From: Inquilinus sp052078665 | GTDB taxonomy: Bacteria; Pseudomonadota; Alphaproteobacteria; DSM-16000; Inquilinaceae | Assembly (NCBI RefSeq): GCF_052078665.1 | Contig: NZ_JBQJIK010000009.1 | Coordinates: forward strand, 58,239 to 122,238 | DNA length: 64,000 nt | Reading direction: 5' to 3' | Shown here: one piece after another, positions 26,021-33,951 of the stretch | Layout: each line of letters begins with the position of its first letter | Numbering within the stretch: the stretch's first letter is position 1 | Translations under genes and position numbers: made by a program | Notes under the pieces: model-generated | Told to the model about the DNA's origin: nothing | What the model saw: the letters and a program-made list of their open reading frames with translations, nothing else | The model's database searches: none

Positions 26021-27129
26021 GCCCGCACCTCGAAATTCCCCATCCAGCCGAGCTCGGCGAATTCGGACTGGTGGGCGTGGAACATATAGAGGCCCGGCTC
26101 ATGGTCCTTGAAGCTGAACTCCAGGATGCCGCGCTGGGCCTGGCACTGCATGATCGTGTCGACCGTGCGCAGGGTCGGGGTCAGGGTGGTGCCGTGGTCG
26201 TAGTAGTCGAAGAAGTTGGCGTGCAGGTGGAACGAGTTGATCGGGTCGAACTCGGTGATGTTGACCAGATACACCCGCACCGGCCGCGCCCGGTCGATCG
26301 GGATCGGGCGCTTGGCATAGGCATGCGCCACCGTGTTGACGGCGTAGACCTCGTTCTCGTCGTCGAAATTCGTGTCGAAGGCGTTCATCACCATCAGCAG
26401 CTCCTGCCACCCGGCATTCTCGGGCGTCCCGAGCAGGCGGGAGCGCGCGACCGCTTCATGGTCGGGATGGCGGGCCGGATCGGGATCGATGACGAAGGCG
26501 CCGTACATGCCCTTGTGGATGTGCCGCCGCAGCGGCACGAAGTGGCAGTGGTAGAGATGGCAGCCGAACGGAAAGGCGTCGAATTCATAGGTGAACTCGC
26601 CGCCGGGCTCGACCACTCCGGCCCCGGGGACGCCGTCCATCCAGGCCGAATGGATGCCGTGGAAATGCAGCGTGTGCGGATGGCTGCCGAGATTGCGCAG
26701 GCGGATCCGCAGCCGGTCGCCTTCCGTGGCGCGCAGCGACGGCCCGGGCACGCGGCCGTTGTAGGTCCAGGCCGGGAACATGAGGCCCGGCGCGATCTCG
26801 ATCTCCTTCTCCTCGGCCGTGATCTCGAACTCGCGCGTCGTTCGGCCGGACGCATCCCGGCTGACGATGCCGGTCTCCCAGTCGGTGAGGAGGGCGTGCG
26901 GATCGAAGCCGTTCCGGGCATCGTCGACCGTGCCGACGGTGATCATGCCGCCATGGTCGCCATGCGGGGGCGGCGTTTCGCCAGGGGACTCGGGAGTGGC
27001 GGCACCGTGGCCGCCATGCTCCTGCGCGACGGCGCTCGATCCCGCCTGGGCGAGAGCGGTCCCTCCCATCAGCGCGCTTCCCGCCAGAAGCCGCCGCCGT
27101 GTCACCGCACGTCCGAACCAGGATCGCAA
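26017..27129 (-). CDS. Two-domain multicopper oxidase, Tat-exported
   Basis: TTG at 27129 has GGAGG five bases upstream and gives 370 residues. The signal VTRRRLLAGSALMGGTALAQA has a twin-arginine motif. A His/Met-rich linker follows (HGGHG at 38-42 and PHGDHGGM at 55-62). Domain 1 has H152, HFH (155-157), HCH (194-196), H203 and M208; domain 2 has HLH (301-303) and HAH (351-353). Four HxH pairs make a complete type-2/3 trinuclear copper site. Cys195, His152, His203 and Met208 make a single type-1 site in domain 1, with NirK-like spacing. It is a periplasmic oxidase coupled to a ZIP transporter. The substrate may be a metal ion or a phenol. Confidence 0.9.
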   Translation of the reverse strand: MRSWFGRAVTRRRLLAGSALMGGTALAQAGSSAVAQEHGGHGAATPESPGETPPPHGDHGGMITVGTVDDARNGFDPHALLTDWETGIVSRDASGRTTREFEITAEEKEIEIAPGLMFPAWTYNGRVPGPSLRATEGDRLRIRLRNLGSHPHTLHFHGIHSAWMDGVPGAGVVEPGGEFTYEFDAFPFGCHLYHCHFVPLRRHIHKGMYGAFVIDPDPARHPDHEAVARSRLLGTPENAGWQELLMVMNAFDTNFDDENEVYAVNTVAHAYAKRPIPIDRARPVRVYLVNITEFDPINSFHLHANFFDYYDHGTTLTPTLRTVDTIMQCQAQRGILEFSFKDHEPGLYMFHAHQSEFAELGWMGNFEVRA

Positions 27130-27188
27130 TCATGCCTCCGCACGCGTGACTCCCGATCCGGCCGCCGCGGACAAGGTCTGCACTTCAT

Positions 27189-27219
27189 AATATAGCGCCG
27201 GCTAACTTTGGTTCGTTAG
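27189..27219 (-). promoter_or_regulatory. Candidate promoter/operator of the oxidase-ZIP operon
   Basis: On the minus strand a TATATT -10-like hexamer (27194-27189) lies about 60 bases before the oxidase start. Just upstream is an inverted repeat CTAAC (27202-27206) / GTTAG (27215-27219) around eight bases, where a metal-sensing repressor could sit. No good -35 match is visible. The same intergenic stretch also holds a degenerate CTCTCC-type repeat (about 27251-27309). Confidence 0.35.
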
Positions 27220-27309
27220 TCTTTTGTTAAAAGCCTCGGCTGCTGCCGATCTTCTCTCCTTGGGGAGAGGGAGGGGCCCGCCGCGTTGGCGGCGGGAGGG
27301 TGAGGGGGA

Positions 27310-28317
27310 CTACCCCTCCACCGTCCCGATCACCGCCAGGCAGTCGCCAGCCTTCACCAGCCCCGGGAAATGCCGGGCCGCCAGGATGCCGTCCAGCGCC
27401 GCGCGGTATTCCGTCGGCGCCTGGCCGGTGCGGTCGATCGGGTGGATGCGGGCGATGATCTCGCCCTGGCGCACCGGGTCGCCCAGGTCGACGCAGGTCT
27501 CGGCCATGCCGTCCTGCTCGGCGAAGCGGAAGCAGTCGGCGGAGGGCATGTCGAGCCAGCGGCTGGGGGCGCGCTCGACCTCGCCCTGCAGGATGCCGGC
27601 ATGGCGCAGCAGGTTGCGCACGCCGCGTTTGGCGATGCCCGCCGTGCGTGCGGTGGCGGTGCCGCCGCCGCCGAGCTCGGTGGTGACGAAGACCTTGCCC
27701 GCCGCCTCGGCCGCGGTGTCGTACATGCCGACCGCGTCGATCTCCAGCATCCGCATCGACCAGGGGGCGGAGAAGGCCTCGACCGCCGCGAAGCAGCGCG
27801 CCTCCTGGTCCTTGTCGGGCAGGATGTGGGCGGCAGCGAAGGGCACGAAGTCGAGCGTCCGGCCGCCGGAGTGGAAGTCGAGCACGATGTCGGCCAGCGG
27901 CAGCAAATGGCGCTGGAAGTAGTCGGCGATCTTCTGCGTCGGCGTGCCGTCCGGCCGGCCCGGGAAGCTGCGGTTCAGGTTGCCCTTGTCGATCGGCGAG
28001 GTGCGGGTGCCGGCCCGGAAGGCGGGAGTGTTCATCGCCGGGACGATGATCACCCGGCCGCGGACCGAGGCCGGGTCCAGCGTCCGCGCCAGATCGAACA
28101 GCGCGATCGGCCCCTCGTATTCGTCGCCGTGATTGGCGCCGGTGAGGAGCGCGGTCGGTCCCTCCCCGTTGCGGATCACGGCGACCGGGATCATCACCGA
28201 GCCCCAGGCCGAATCGTCCCGGCTGTAGGGCAGGCGCAGCGTGCCGTGCTGCACCCCGTCGCGGTCGAAATCGACCGAGGGGACGATCGGCGAGGGCGGC
28301 AAGTCGACAACCGTCAT
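27310..28317 (-). CDS. doeB: N-alpha-acetyl-L-2,4-diaminobutyrate deacetylase (DoeB/EutE)
   Basis: The 335-residue zinc hydrolase belongs to the succinylglutamate desuccinylase/aspartoacylase family. TGANHGDEYEGP (residues ~56-67) carries the His and Glu zinc ligands, NLNRSFPG the substrate arginine, and DFHSGG the third ligand. The C-terminal half is a beta domain ending LVKAGDCLAVIG. In ectoine catabolism it converts N-alpha-acetyl-diaminobutyrate to diaminobutyrate and acetate. The ATG overlaps the doeA stop by four bases, the arrangement typical of this pathway. Confidence 0.95.
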   Translation of the reverse strand: MTVVDLPPSPIVPSVDFDRDGVQHGTLRLPYSRDDSAWGSVMIPVAVIRNGEGPTALLTGANHGDEYEGPIALFDLARTLDPASVRGRVIIVPAMNTPAFRAGTRTSPIDKGNLNRSFPGRPDGTPTQKIADYFQRHLLPLADIVLDFHSGGRTLDFVPFAAAHILPDKDQEARCFAAVEAFSAPWSMRMLEIDAVGMYDTAAEAAGKVFVTTELGGGGTATARTAGIAKRGVRNLLRHAGILQGEVERAPSRWLDMPSADCFRFAEQDGMAETCVDLGDPVRQGEIIARIHPIDRTGQAPTEYRAALDGILAARHFPGLVKAGDCLAVIGTVEG

Positions 28318-29492
28318 GGCTTGACGAAGAGCTGGCGCGGCACGTCGGCCAGGATCTCGACGCCGCTGTCGGTGATGGCGATGCTCTCGGTGATCTCCAG
28401 CCCCATCTCCTCCAGCCACAGCCCGGTCATGAAATGGAAGGTCATGCCGGGCTCCAGCACGGTGCGGTCGCCGGGGCGCAGGCTCATGGTGCGCTCGCCC
28501 CAGTCGGGCGGATAGCTGAGGCCGATCGGGTAGCCGGTGCGGTTGTCCTTGATGATCCCGTACGTCTTCAGCACCGCGAAGAAGGCGTTGGCGATGTCCT
28601 CGCAGGTGTTGCCCGGCCGCGCCGCGCTCAGGCCCGCTTCCATCCCCTCCAGCACCGCCTTCTCGGCATCCACGAAGGCCTGGGTCGGCTTGCCCAGGAA
28701 CACGGTGCGCGACAGCGGGCAGTGGTAGCGCTTGTAGCAGCCGGCGATCTCGAAGAAGGTGCCCTCCCCCGACCGCATCGGCTTGTCGTCCCAGGTCAGA
28801 TGCGGGGCCGAGGCGTCGGCGCCGGAGGGCAGCAGCGGCACGATCGCCGGGTAGTCGCCGCCGAAGCCGTCCACACCGCGGATGCCGGCATCGTAGATCT
28901 CGGCCACCAGGTCGTTCTTGCGCAGGCCGGGTTCGACCTTCTCGAAGATCCGCTTGTGCATCGCCTCGACGATGCGGGCGGCCTTGCGCATGTAGTCCAG
29001 CTCCTGCGGGCTCTTCACCGCGCGCTGCCAGTTCACCAGCGCGGTGGCGTCGGCGAAGCGGGCATTGGGCAGATGGCGCTGCAGCGAGGCGAAGGCGGCG
29101 GCCGAGAACCAGTAATTGTCCATCTCGACGCCGATCGACAGGCGGCCCCAGCCGCGCGAGTCGATGATGTCGGCCAGCCGGTCCATCGGGTGCCGCTCGG
29201 TCGACTGCACGTAATGGTCGGGGTAGCCGATGATGTTGTCAGGGGCGAGATAGGCGGTGCGCTTGGCGCCGTTGGCATCCTGGCCGCGGCCGTACCAGAT
29301 CGGCTCGCCCTCCGGCGGCACCAGCACGCCCTGGTGGACGTAGAAGGACCAGCCGTCATAGCCGGTCAGCCAGGCCATGTTCGACGGGTCGCTGACCCAC
29401 AGCAGGTCGATGCCGCGGCGGGCCATGGCGGCACGGGTCTTGGCGAGCCGCGCGGCATATTCCTCGCGGCTGAAGTTGAGCTCTACGGACAT
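28314..29492 (-). CDS. doeA: Ectoine hydrolase (DoeA/EutD, M24 creatinase-like fold)
   Basis: The 392-residue protein has the creatinase N-domain (DLLWVSDPSNMAWLTGYDGWSFYVHQG) and a pita-bread C-domain. Metal ligands of true M24 aminopeptidases are not kept: the Asp positions read FFEIAG and YHCPLSRT, and the GHG histidine block reads GYPIGLSYPPDWGERT. This matches the metal-free creatinase type and the known ectoine hydrolases. It opens the ectoine ring to N-acetyl-diaminobutyrate. It is coupled to doeB downstream and follows eutC by ten bases. Confidence 0.95.
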   Translation of the reverse strand: MSVELNFSREEYAARLAKTRAAMARRGIDLLWVSDPSNMAWLTGYDGWSFYVHQGVLVPPEGEPIWYGRGQDANGAKRTAYLAPDNIIGYPDHYVQSTERHPMDRLADIIDSRGWGRLSIGVEMDNYWFSAAAFASLQRHLPNARFADATALVNWQRAVKSPQELDYMRKAARIVEAMHKRIFEKVEPGLRKNDLVAEIYDAGIRGVDGFGGDYPAIVPLLPSGADASAPHLTWDDKPMRSGEGTFFEIAGCYKRYHCPLSRTVFLGKPTQAFVDAEKAVLEGMEAGLSAARPGNTCEDIANAFFAVLKTYGIIKDNRTGYPIGLSYPPDWGERTMSLRPGDRTVLEPGMTFHFMTGLWLEEMGLEITESIAITDSGVEILADVPRQLFVKP

Positions 29493-29502
29493 AGCGTGCC
29501 TC

Positions 29503-30486
29503 TCAGCTTTCGAAGGGAGTGCCGACCCCGGCGGCGGCGACGCGGCCGCGGGCCAGGGTGGCGATGGCGGTGTCCTGGACGCCGGTGCCGGTCAGGTCCG
29601 CGACGGTGATGGCGGCGGCGGAGGGCCGGCCCGCTGCCCTGCCCGCAATCACGGCGCCGAGCTCCGGGAAGACGGCGTCGGCGGCGATGGCCCCGGAAGC
29701 GATGGCGTGGTGCAGCTCGCCCAGCCGGCGCGTCTGGGCCAGGCTGTCGGCGACGTAAAGATCGGCGCGAGCGAGAACGGCAGGGTCCAGCTCGTTCTTG
29801 TGCTCGGCGTCCGACCCCATGGCGGTGACATGCTGGCCGGGCGCCAGCCACCCGGCCCGCAGGATCGGCTCGGCCGCCGGGGTGGTGGTGACGATGATGT
29901 CGGCGCCGTCGACCGCGGCCTGCGGCGCCGCCTCGGCATGGACGGCGATGCCCAGCTCGTCCGACAGCCTGGCCGCCAGCGCCTGCGCCCGGTCGGGGTC
30001 GCGGGCCCAGATCCGCGCTTCGACGATCGGCCGCACCAGGGTCAGGGCCTTGAGCTGCAGCCGGGCCTGCACCCCGGCGCCGAAGATCGCCGCCACCCGC
30101 GAGTCCGGGCGCGAGAGATATTTCGCTGCCACCGCCCCGGCCGCGGCGGTGCGGACATCGGTCAGATAGCCATTGTCCAGGAACACGGCGTCGACCAGCC
30201 CGGTGCGGGCGCTGAACAGCACCATCAGCCCGTTGGTGCTGGGCAGGCCCAGCTTCGGGTTGTCGAAGAAGCCGGGGCTGATCTTGATGGCGAAGCCGTC
30301 CAGCCCCGGCACATAGGCGGTCTTGACGTCGACCTCGCCGCGATGCTCGGGGATGTCCAGGCGCAGGATCGGCGGCATCGCCACATCCTTGGTGGCCAGC
30401 GCCAGGAACGCGTCCTCGACGCAGGCGACGGCGTCGCGGTCGAGCGGGACGGCACGGCGCAGCTCCGCCTCCGTCACGATGGTCAT
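29503..30486 (-). CDS. eutC: Ectoine/hydroxyectoine utilisation protein EutC (ornithine cyclodeaminase/mu-crystallin family)
   Basis: The 327-residue product has the family features: RLDIPEHRGEVDVKTAYVPG, the lysine in FAIKISPGFFDN, NGYLTDVRTAAAGAVAAKYL, and the NAD-binding loop FGAGVQARLQLKAL. Late blocks are MGSDAEHKNELDP and DLTGTGVQDTAIA. EutC occurs with EutA and EutB wherever hydroxyectoine is consumed and is proposed to help turn it into ectoine. Its start overlaps the eutB stop by four bases. Confidence 0.94.
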   Translation of the reverse strand: MTIVTEAELRRAVPLDRDAVACVEDAFLALATKDVAMPPILRLDIPEHRGEVDVKTAYVPGLDGFAIKISPGFFDNPKLGLPSTNGLMVLFSARTGLVDAVFLDNGYLTDVRTAAAGAVAAKYLSRPDSRVAAIFGAGVQARLQLKALTLVRPIVEARIWARDPDRAQALAARLSDELGIAVHAEAAPQAAVDGADIIVTTTPAAEPILRAGWLAPGQHVTAMGSDAEHKNELDPAVLARADLYVADSLAQTRRLGELHHAIASGAIAADAVFPELGAVIAGRAAGRPSAAAITVADLTGTGVQDTAIATLARGRVAAAGVGTPFES

Positions 30487-31487
30487 GCGGGGCACGGTGT
30501 CTCCTCCCAGGCGCCCCCCCAACGACCGGAAACGATCTTGCGGTGCAGCGCCATGTCGATGTTGCGGCCCGACAGCACCAGGACGGTCGGGCCAGGAACG
30601 GTGAGCTTGCCGGCCAAGAGGGCGCCGATGCCGACCGCGCCGCCGCCCTCGACGATCTCCTGCTCCGCCGCATAGGCGTGGTCGATCGCGGCGGCGATCT
30701 CGGGCTCGGACAGCAGCACCGCCTCGTCCAGCAGGTCGCGGGCCAAAGCGAAGGTATGGCGGTTGTCGAGGCCGATGCCGCCGCCCAGGGAATCCGCCAG
30801 GGTCGGCAGCTCCTCGACCGCGACCGGGCGGCCGGCGGCGAGGCTGTCCCGCATCGCCGGGCCGCGCGCCATCGACACGCCGACCATCCGGGCCTGCGGC
30901 CGCAGCCCTTTGACCGCGGCAGTGATGCCGCCGAGCAGGCCGCCGCCGGACAGCGGCACCACCACCTGCGCCACATCGGGCAGGTCGGCGACGATCTCGA
31001 GCCCGATCGTGCCCTGGCCGGAGATCACGTCGGCATGGTCGAAGGGCGGGATGGCGGTGAAGCCCTCCTGCGCCACCAGCCGGTCGACCTCCTCCTGCGC
31101 ATCGTCCTGGGACCGGCCGACGATGCGGATCTCGGCCCCGAGCGCACGGATCGCGGCGACCTTGTTCTCCGGCACCAGGGCGGACATGCAGACGACACAG
31201 CGCAGGCTCTGGCGGGCGGCGGCATGGGCCAAGCCGCGGCCGTGATTGCCCGTCGAGGCCGCGGCAATACCGACCTTCCGCGCCTCGGGCGGCAGCGACA
31301 GCACCGCATTGGTGGCGCCGCGCAGCTTGAAGCTGCCGGTGGTCTGCCGGGTCTCCAGCTTGAGGAACACCGGCGCCCCGGCGCGCTCGGACAGAGCGGC
31401 CGAGCGGACCAGCGGCGTCCGCACCACCTCCCCGGCGATGCGATCGGCGGCGGCGCGGATGGTGTCGAGGGTGACGGCGTGGGTCAT
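30483..31487 (-). CDS. eutB: Hydroxyectoine utilisation dehydratase EutB (PLP-dependent, threonine-dehydratase-like)
   Basis: The 334-residue fold-type II PLP enzyme has TTGSFKLRGATNAVL with the Schiff-base lysine, the phosphate-contact ASTGNHGRGLAHAA, and VPLSGGGLLGGI as the glycine-rich phosphate loop. By family knowledge it is a dehydratase acting with EutC in hydroxyectoine breakdown. It is separated from eutA by 231 bases that hold two repeat elements, so these repeats lie within the transcribed cluster. Confidence 0.94.
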   Translation of the reverse strand: MTHAVTLDTIRAAADRIAGEVVRTPLVRSAALSERAGAPVFLKLETRQTTGSFKLRGATNAVLSLPPEARKVGIAAASTGNHGRGLAHAAARQSLRCVVCMSALVPENKVAAIRALGAEIRIVGRSQDDAQEEVDRLVAQEGFTAIPPFDHADVISGQGTIGLEIVADLPDVAQVVVPLSGGGLLGGITAAVKGLRPQARMVGVSMARGPAMRDSLAAGRPVAVEELPTLADSLGGGIGLDNRHTFALARDLLDEAVLLSEPEIAAAIDHAYAAEQEIVEGGGAVGIGALLAGKLTVPGPTVLVLSGRNIDMALHRKIVSGRWGGAWEETPCPA

Positions 31488-31509
31488 CGGGTGGCCGTCC
31501 GGAGAGAGA

Positions 31510-31594
31510 CGTAGGTTGGGTTCGCTCTCGGCGAACCCAACATCGGGGCCGCAGCACCGGAGTGTTGGGTTCGCATCCGCGAACCCAACCTACG
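31510..31594. repeat. CGTAGGTTGGGTTCG-type palindromic repeat, copy 1
   Basis: The 85-bp element begins CGTAGGTTGGGTTCG and ends with its inverse CGAACCCAACCTACG. A second internal pair (GCGAACCCAACA and TGTTGGGTTCGC) gives two stacked hairpins. A sister copy is at 61710-61790. It directly adjoins the repeat at 31609-31686, between eutA and eutB. Confidence 0.85.
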
Positions 31595-31608
31595 ACTTTG
31601 CTCTCTGT

Positions 31609-31686
31609 TGTCATGCCCGGGCTTGACCCGGGCATCCAGAAGATGTCGAGACCCTCTGGATTGCCGGGTCAAGCCCGGCAATGACA
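31609..31686. repeat. 78-bp palindromic intergenic repeat, copy 2
   Basis: It has the same length and nearly the same sequence as the element at 3656-3733, with outer TGTCAT/ATGACA ends and inner CCGGGTC-type arms. The central spacer differs. It lies in the eutA-eutB gap. Confidence 0.85.
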
Positions 31687-31718
31687 TTGAAAAAAGCGGA
31701 TAGGCGACCATCACGACC

Positions 31719-32474
31719 TCACAGCGCCATCAGCCGGCCGAGATCCGGCCGGGGGCGGTCGTCGCCGCACAGACGCAGCGCCATCCAGGCGGTGGCGAGG
31801 TTGCTGGTCACCACCGGCTTGCCGATCCGGCGCTCGATGTCCGCCGCCACCCCGGCGGCGCGCAAAGCGGTGCAGGAGATGAACAGCGCCTCGGCGTCCG
31901 GCGCCATCGCCGCCTCGGCCGCCGCCACGATCGACGGCAGGCTGATCCGCGCCATCTGGCGGTCGTCGTCCAGGCCGAGGCAGGTGAAGCGGGCGATGTC
32001 ATGGCCGTGGCCGGCGAAGTAATCGGCCATCGGCCGGCTGGTCTCGACCGTGTAGGGGGTCAAGACCGCGATCCGGCGGGCGCCGAGCGCATCGAGGGCG
32101 CGGCGGGCGGCCAGCGGCGGGGTCACCACGATGACGCCCGGCTTGGCCTCGCGGATCGCCTCCTCGATCGCGTCGTCGCCCATCACCACCGAGGCCGAGG
32201 TGCAGGAGTAGCAGACGAGGTCGAGATCCTCCTCCGGCAGGATCAGCCCGGCGCCCTCGGCGAGGCGCGGCTGCATCCGGCGCAGATTCTCCGGCGTGGT
32301 CGGGTTGGCATAGGCGATGCGGGCGACATAGAGGCCGATCCGGTCGCTGGCGACCATGCGGCGGAAATCCGGCTCGCTGGTGTGGTCGGTCGCCAGGATG
32401 ACCAGGCCGATCCGCTTCGCCAGCGGGCGGTCGTCGAAGCTGAGCGGCAGGGTGGACCGTTCGATCTCGGGCAT
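31719..32474 (-). CDS. eutA: Ectoine utilisation protein EutA (Asp/Glu racemase superfamily)
   Basis: The ATG at 32474 is favoured over a GTG one codon earlier because GGAG lies six bases before it. The 251-residue product has the two catalytic cysteine regions of the aspartate racemase/maleate isomerase fold: VCYSCTSASVVMG (~87-99) and FISCTALRAAGV (~197-208). EutA is an obligate companion of EutB and EutC in hydroxyectoine users. It follows ehuD by 13 bases. Confidence 0.93.
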   Translation of the reverse strand: MPEIERSTLPLSFDDRPLAKRIGLVILATDHTSEPDFRRMVASDRIGLYVARIAYANPTTPENLRRMQPRLAEGAGLILPEEDLDLVCYSCTSASVVMGDDAIEEAIREAKPGVIVVTPPLAARRALDALGARRIAVLTPYTVETSRPMADYFAGHGHDIARFTCLGLDDDRQMARISLPSIVAAAEAAMAPDAEALFISCTALRAAGVAADIERRIGKPVVTSNLATAWMALRLCGDDRPRPDLGRLMAL

Positions 32475-32487
32475 CACGGGCTCCGGC

Positions 32488-33144
32488 TCAGCGCAGCGGC
32501 CGGAAGCGGCGCTCCAGGAAGCGGAGGCCGACCACGGCGATCAGGCTGATGACGAGGAAGAAGGCGCCGACCAGCGTCATCGGCTCCAAATAGCGGTAGT
32601 TGTAGTTGGCGACGCTGCGGGCCTGGTTCATCAGCTCCAGCACCGTGATGGCGGAGAGCAGCGGCGTCTCCTTGAACATGGCGATGAAGTAGTTGGCCAG
32701 CGCCGGCAGCATCGGCGGGATCGCCTGCGGCAGGATGACGTGGCGCCAGCTCTGCCCCGCCGTCAGGTTGCAGGCCTTCGCCGCCTCCCACTGGCCGCGC
32801 GGGGTGTTGTCGATGCCGGCGCGGTACACTTCCGCCGTGTAGGTGGCGTAGTGCAGGCCGAGGCCGATCACCCCGGCGGTCAGCGGCGACAGCGTCAGGC
32901 CGAGATCCGGCATGATGTAGAACAGGAAGTACAGCTGCACCAACAGCGGCGTGCCGCGGATGAACTCGATCAGGAAGCCGGTGATCCGTGCCAGCCAGCG
33001 GCGGCGGGTCCGGCGCAGCAAAGCGAGGCCGAGGCCCAGCACCACCGCCAGGGCGTAGCCCAGGATGGTGGCCAGGATGGTGATCTTCACGCCCTGGATC
33101 AGGGTCGGGAGGATCTCGGCGACGAAGGCCCAGTCCCAATCCAT
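32488..33144 (-). CDS. ehuD: Ectoine/hydroxyectoine ABC transporter permease EhuD
   Basis: The 218-residue polar-amino-acid-type permease has about five helices. The FIEFIRGTPLLVQLYFLFY motif is typical of HisM/GlnP relatives, and GQWEAAKACNLTAGQSWRHVILPQAIP is the ATPase-contact loop. It pairs with EhuC, encoded three bases upstream. Assignment to ectoine uptake rests on synteny with ehuABCD-eutABC-doeAB. Confidence 0.94.
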   Translation of the reverse strand: MDWDWAFVAEILPTLIQGVKITILATILGYALAVVLGLGLALLRRTRRRWLARITGFLIEFIRGTPLLVQLYFLFYIMPDLGLTLSPLTAGVIGLGLHYATYTAEVYRAGIDNTPRGQWEAAKACNLTAGQSWRHVILPQAIPPMLPALANYFIAMFKETPLLSAITVLELMNQARSVANYNYRYLEPMTLVGAFFLVISLIAVVGLRFLERRFRPLR

Positions 33145-33147
33145 GGC

Positions 33148-33807
33148 TCAGCTCCGCACGCCGTCGAGGCCGCGGGCCAGGCGGCGCTCCAGCGCCCGCA
33201 CCCCGGCCGAGATCAGCAGCGCCAGCGCGAAATAGATCACCAGGATGGTGAGGAAGGGGAAGGCGGTGCTGCCGGTCTGGGCCCGCACGATCTGGGCCTG
33301 GAAGGTCAGGTCGGTCAGCGAGATCAGCGACACCACGGCGGTGGCCTTCAGCAGCTCGATGGCGTTGTTGCCGAAGGTCGGCAGCATCAGCACGAAGGCC
33401 TGGGGCAGGATGACGTGCCACAGGCTCTGCCGCCGGGTCAGGTTGAGCGCGACGCAGGCCTCGCGCTGCTCGCGCCCGATCGACTGCACGGCGCCGCGCA
33501 CCACCTCGGCCCCATAGGCCCCGACATTGAGGCCGAGGGCCAGCACGCCGGCCTGCAGCGGGCTCATCTCGAACCCGGCCAGCGGCAGCACGAAATAGAC
33601 CCAGAACAGCTGCACGAAGATCGAGGTGCCGCGGAAGAACTCGACATAGGTCGTGGCCAGCGCCCGCAGAGCGAAGCTGGACGACAGCCGCCCCAGCCCG
33701 GCCAGGAAGGCGAGCACCAGCGCCAGGGCGCAGCCCAGCACGGTCAGCTCGATGGTCACCCAGGCGCCCTGCAGGATCAGCCCGAGATAGCCTTCCCACT
33801 GGTTCAT
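33148..33807 (-). CDS. ehuC: Ectoine/hydroxyectoine ABC transporter permease EhuC
   Basis: The 219-residue permease of the same family has YVEFFRGTSIFVQLFWVYF in helix 2-3 and REACVALNLTRRQSLWHVILPQAFVLMLP as the EAA-type loop. It forms the heterodimeric channel with EhuD. The 144-base gap to ehuB carries a hairpin-forming repeat. Confidence 0.94.
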   Translation of the reverse strand: MNQWEGYLGLILQGAWVTIELTVLGCALALVLAFLAGLGRLSSSFALRALATTYVEFFRGTSIFVQLFWVYFVLPLAGFEMSPLQAGVLALGLNVGAYGAEVVRGAVQSIGREQREACVALNLTRRQSLWHVILPQAFVLMLPTFGNNAIELLKATAVVSLISLTDLTFQAQIVRAQTGSTAFPFLTILVIYFALALLISAGVRALERRLARGLDGVRS

Positions 33808-33867
33808 GCGGCGGCTCGCGAAATGACGTTCTCAGGATCGCGATGCCGTCGCCGCCCCAAGCCAAAC

Positions 33868-33900
33868 GAGTCCCCCCTCCCGCAAGGGGAGGGAGGACTC
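33868..33900. repeat. Hairpin-forming short repeat in the ehuB-ehuC gap
   Basis: GAGTCCCCCCTCCC is followed after a short GCAA-containing loop by GGGAGGGAGGACTC, a 14-bp inverted repeat with one mismatch. The sequence resembles half of the CTCTCCC family seen elsewhere. In the ehu transcript it could reduce expression of the permeases relative to the binding protein. Confidence 0.65.
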
Positions 33901-33951
33901 AGAAAGAGAGCGATCTTCAGGGTCGTGGGGACAGTCACCGACCTCTCCGTC

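Noticed and set aside
31510..31686. CRISPR array or attachment site
   Set aside because: The paired palindromes are two different elements, each with its own internal symmetry. There are no regularly spaced identical repeats with unique spacers and no cas or integrase genes.
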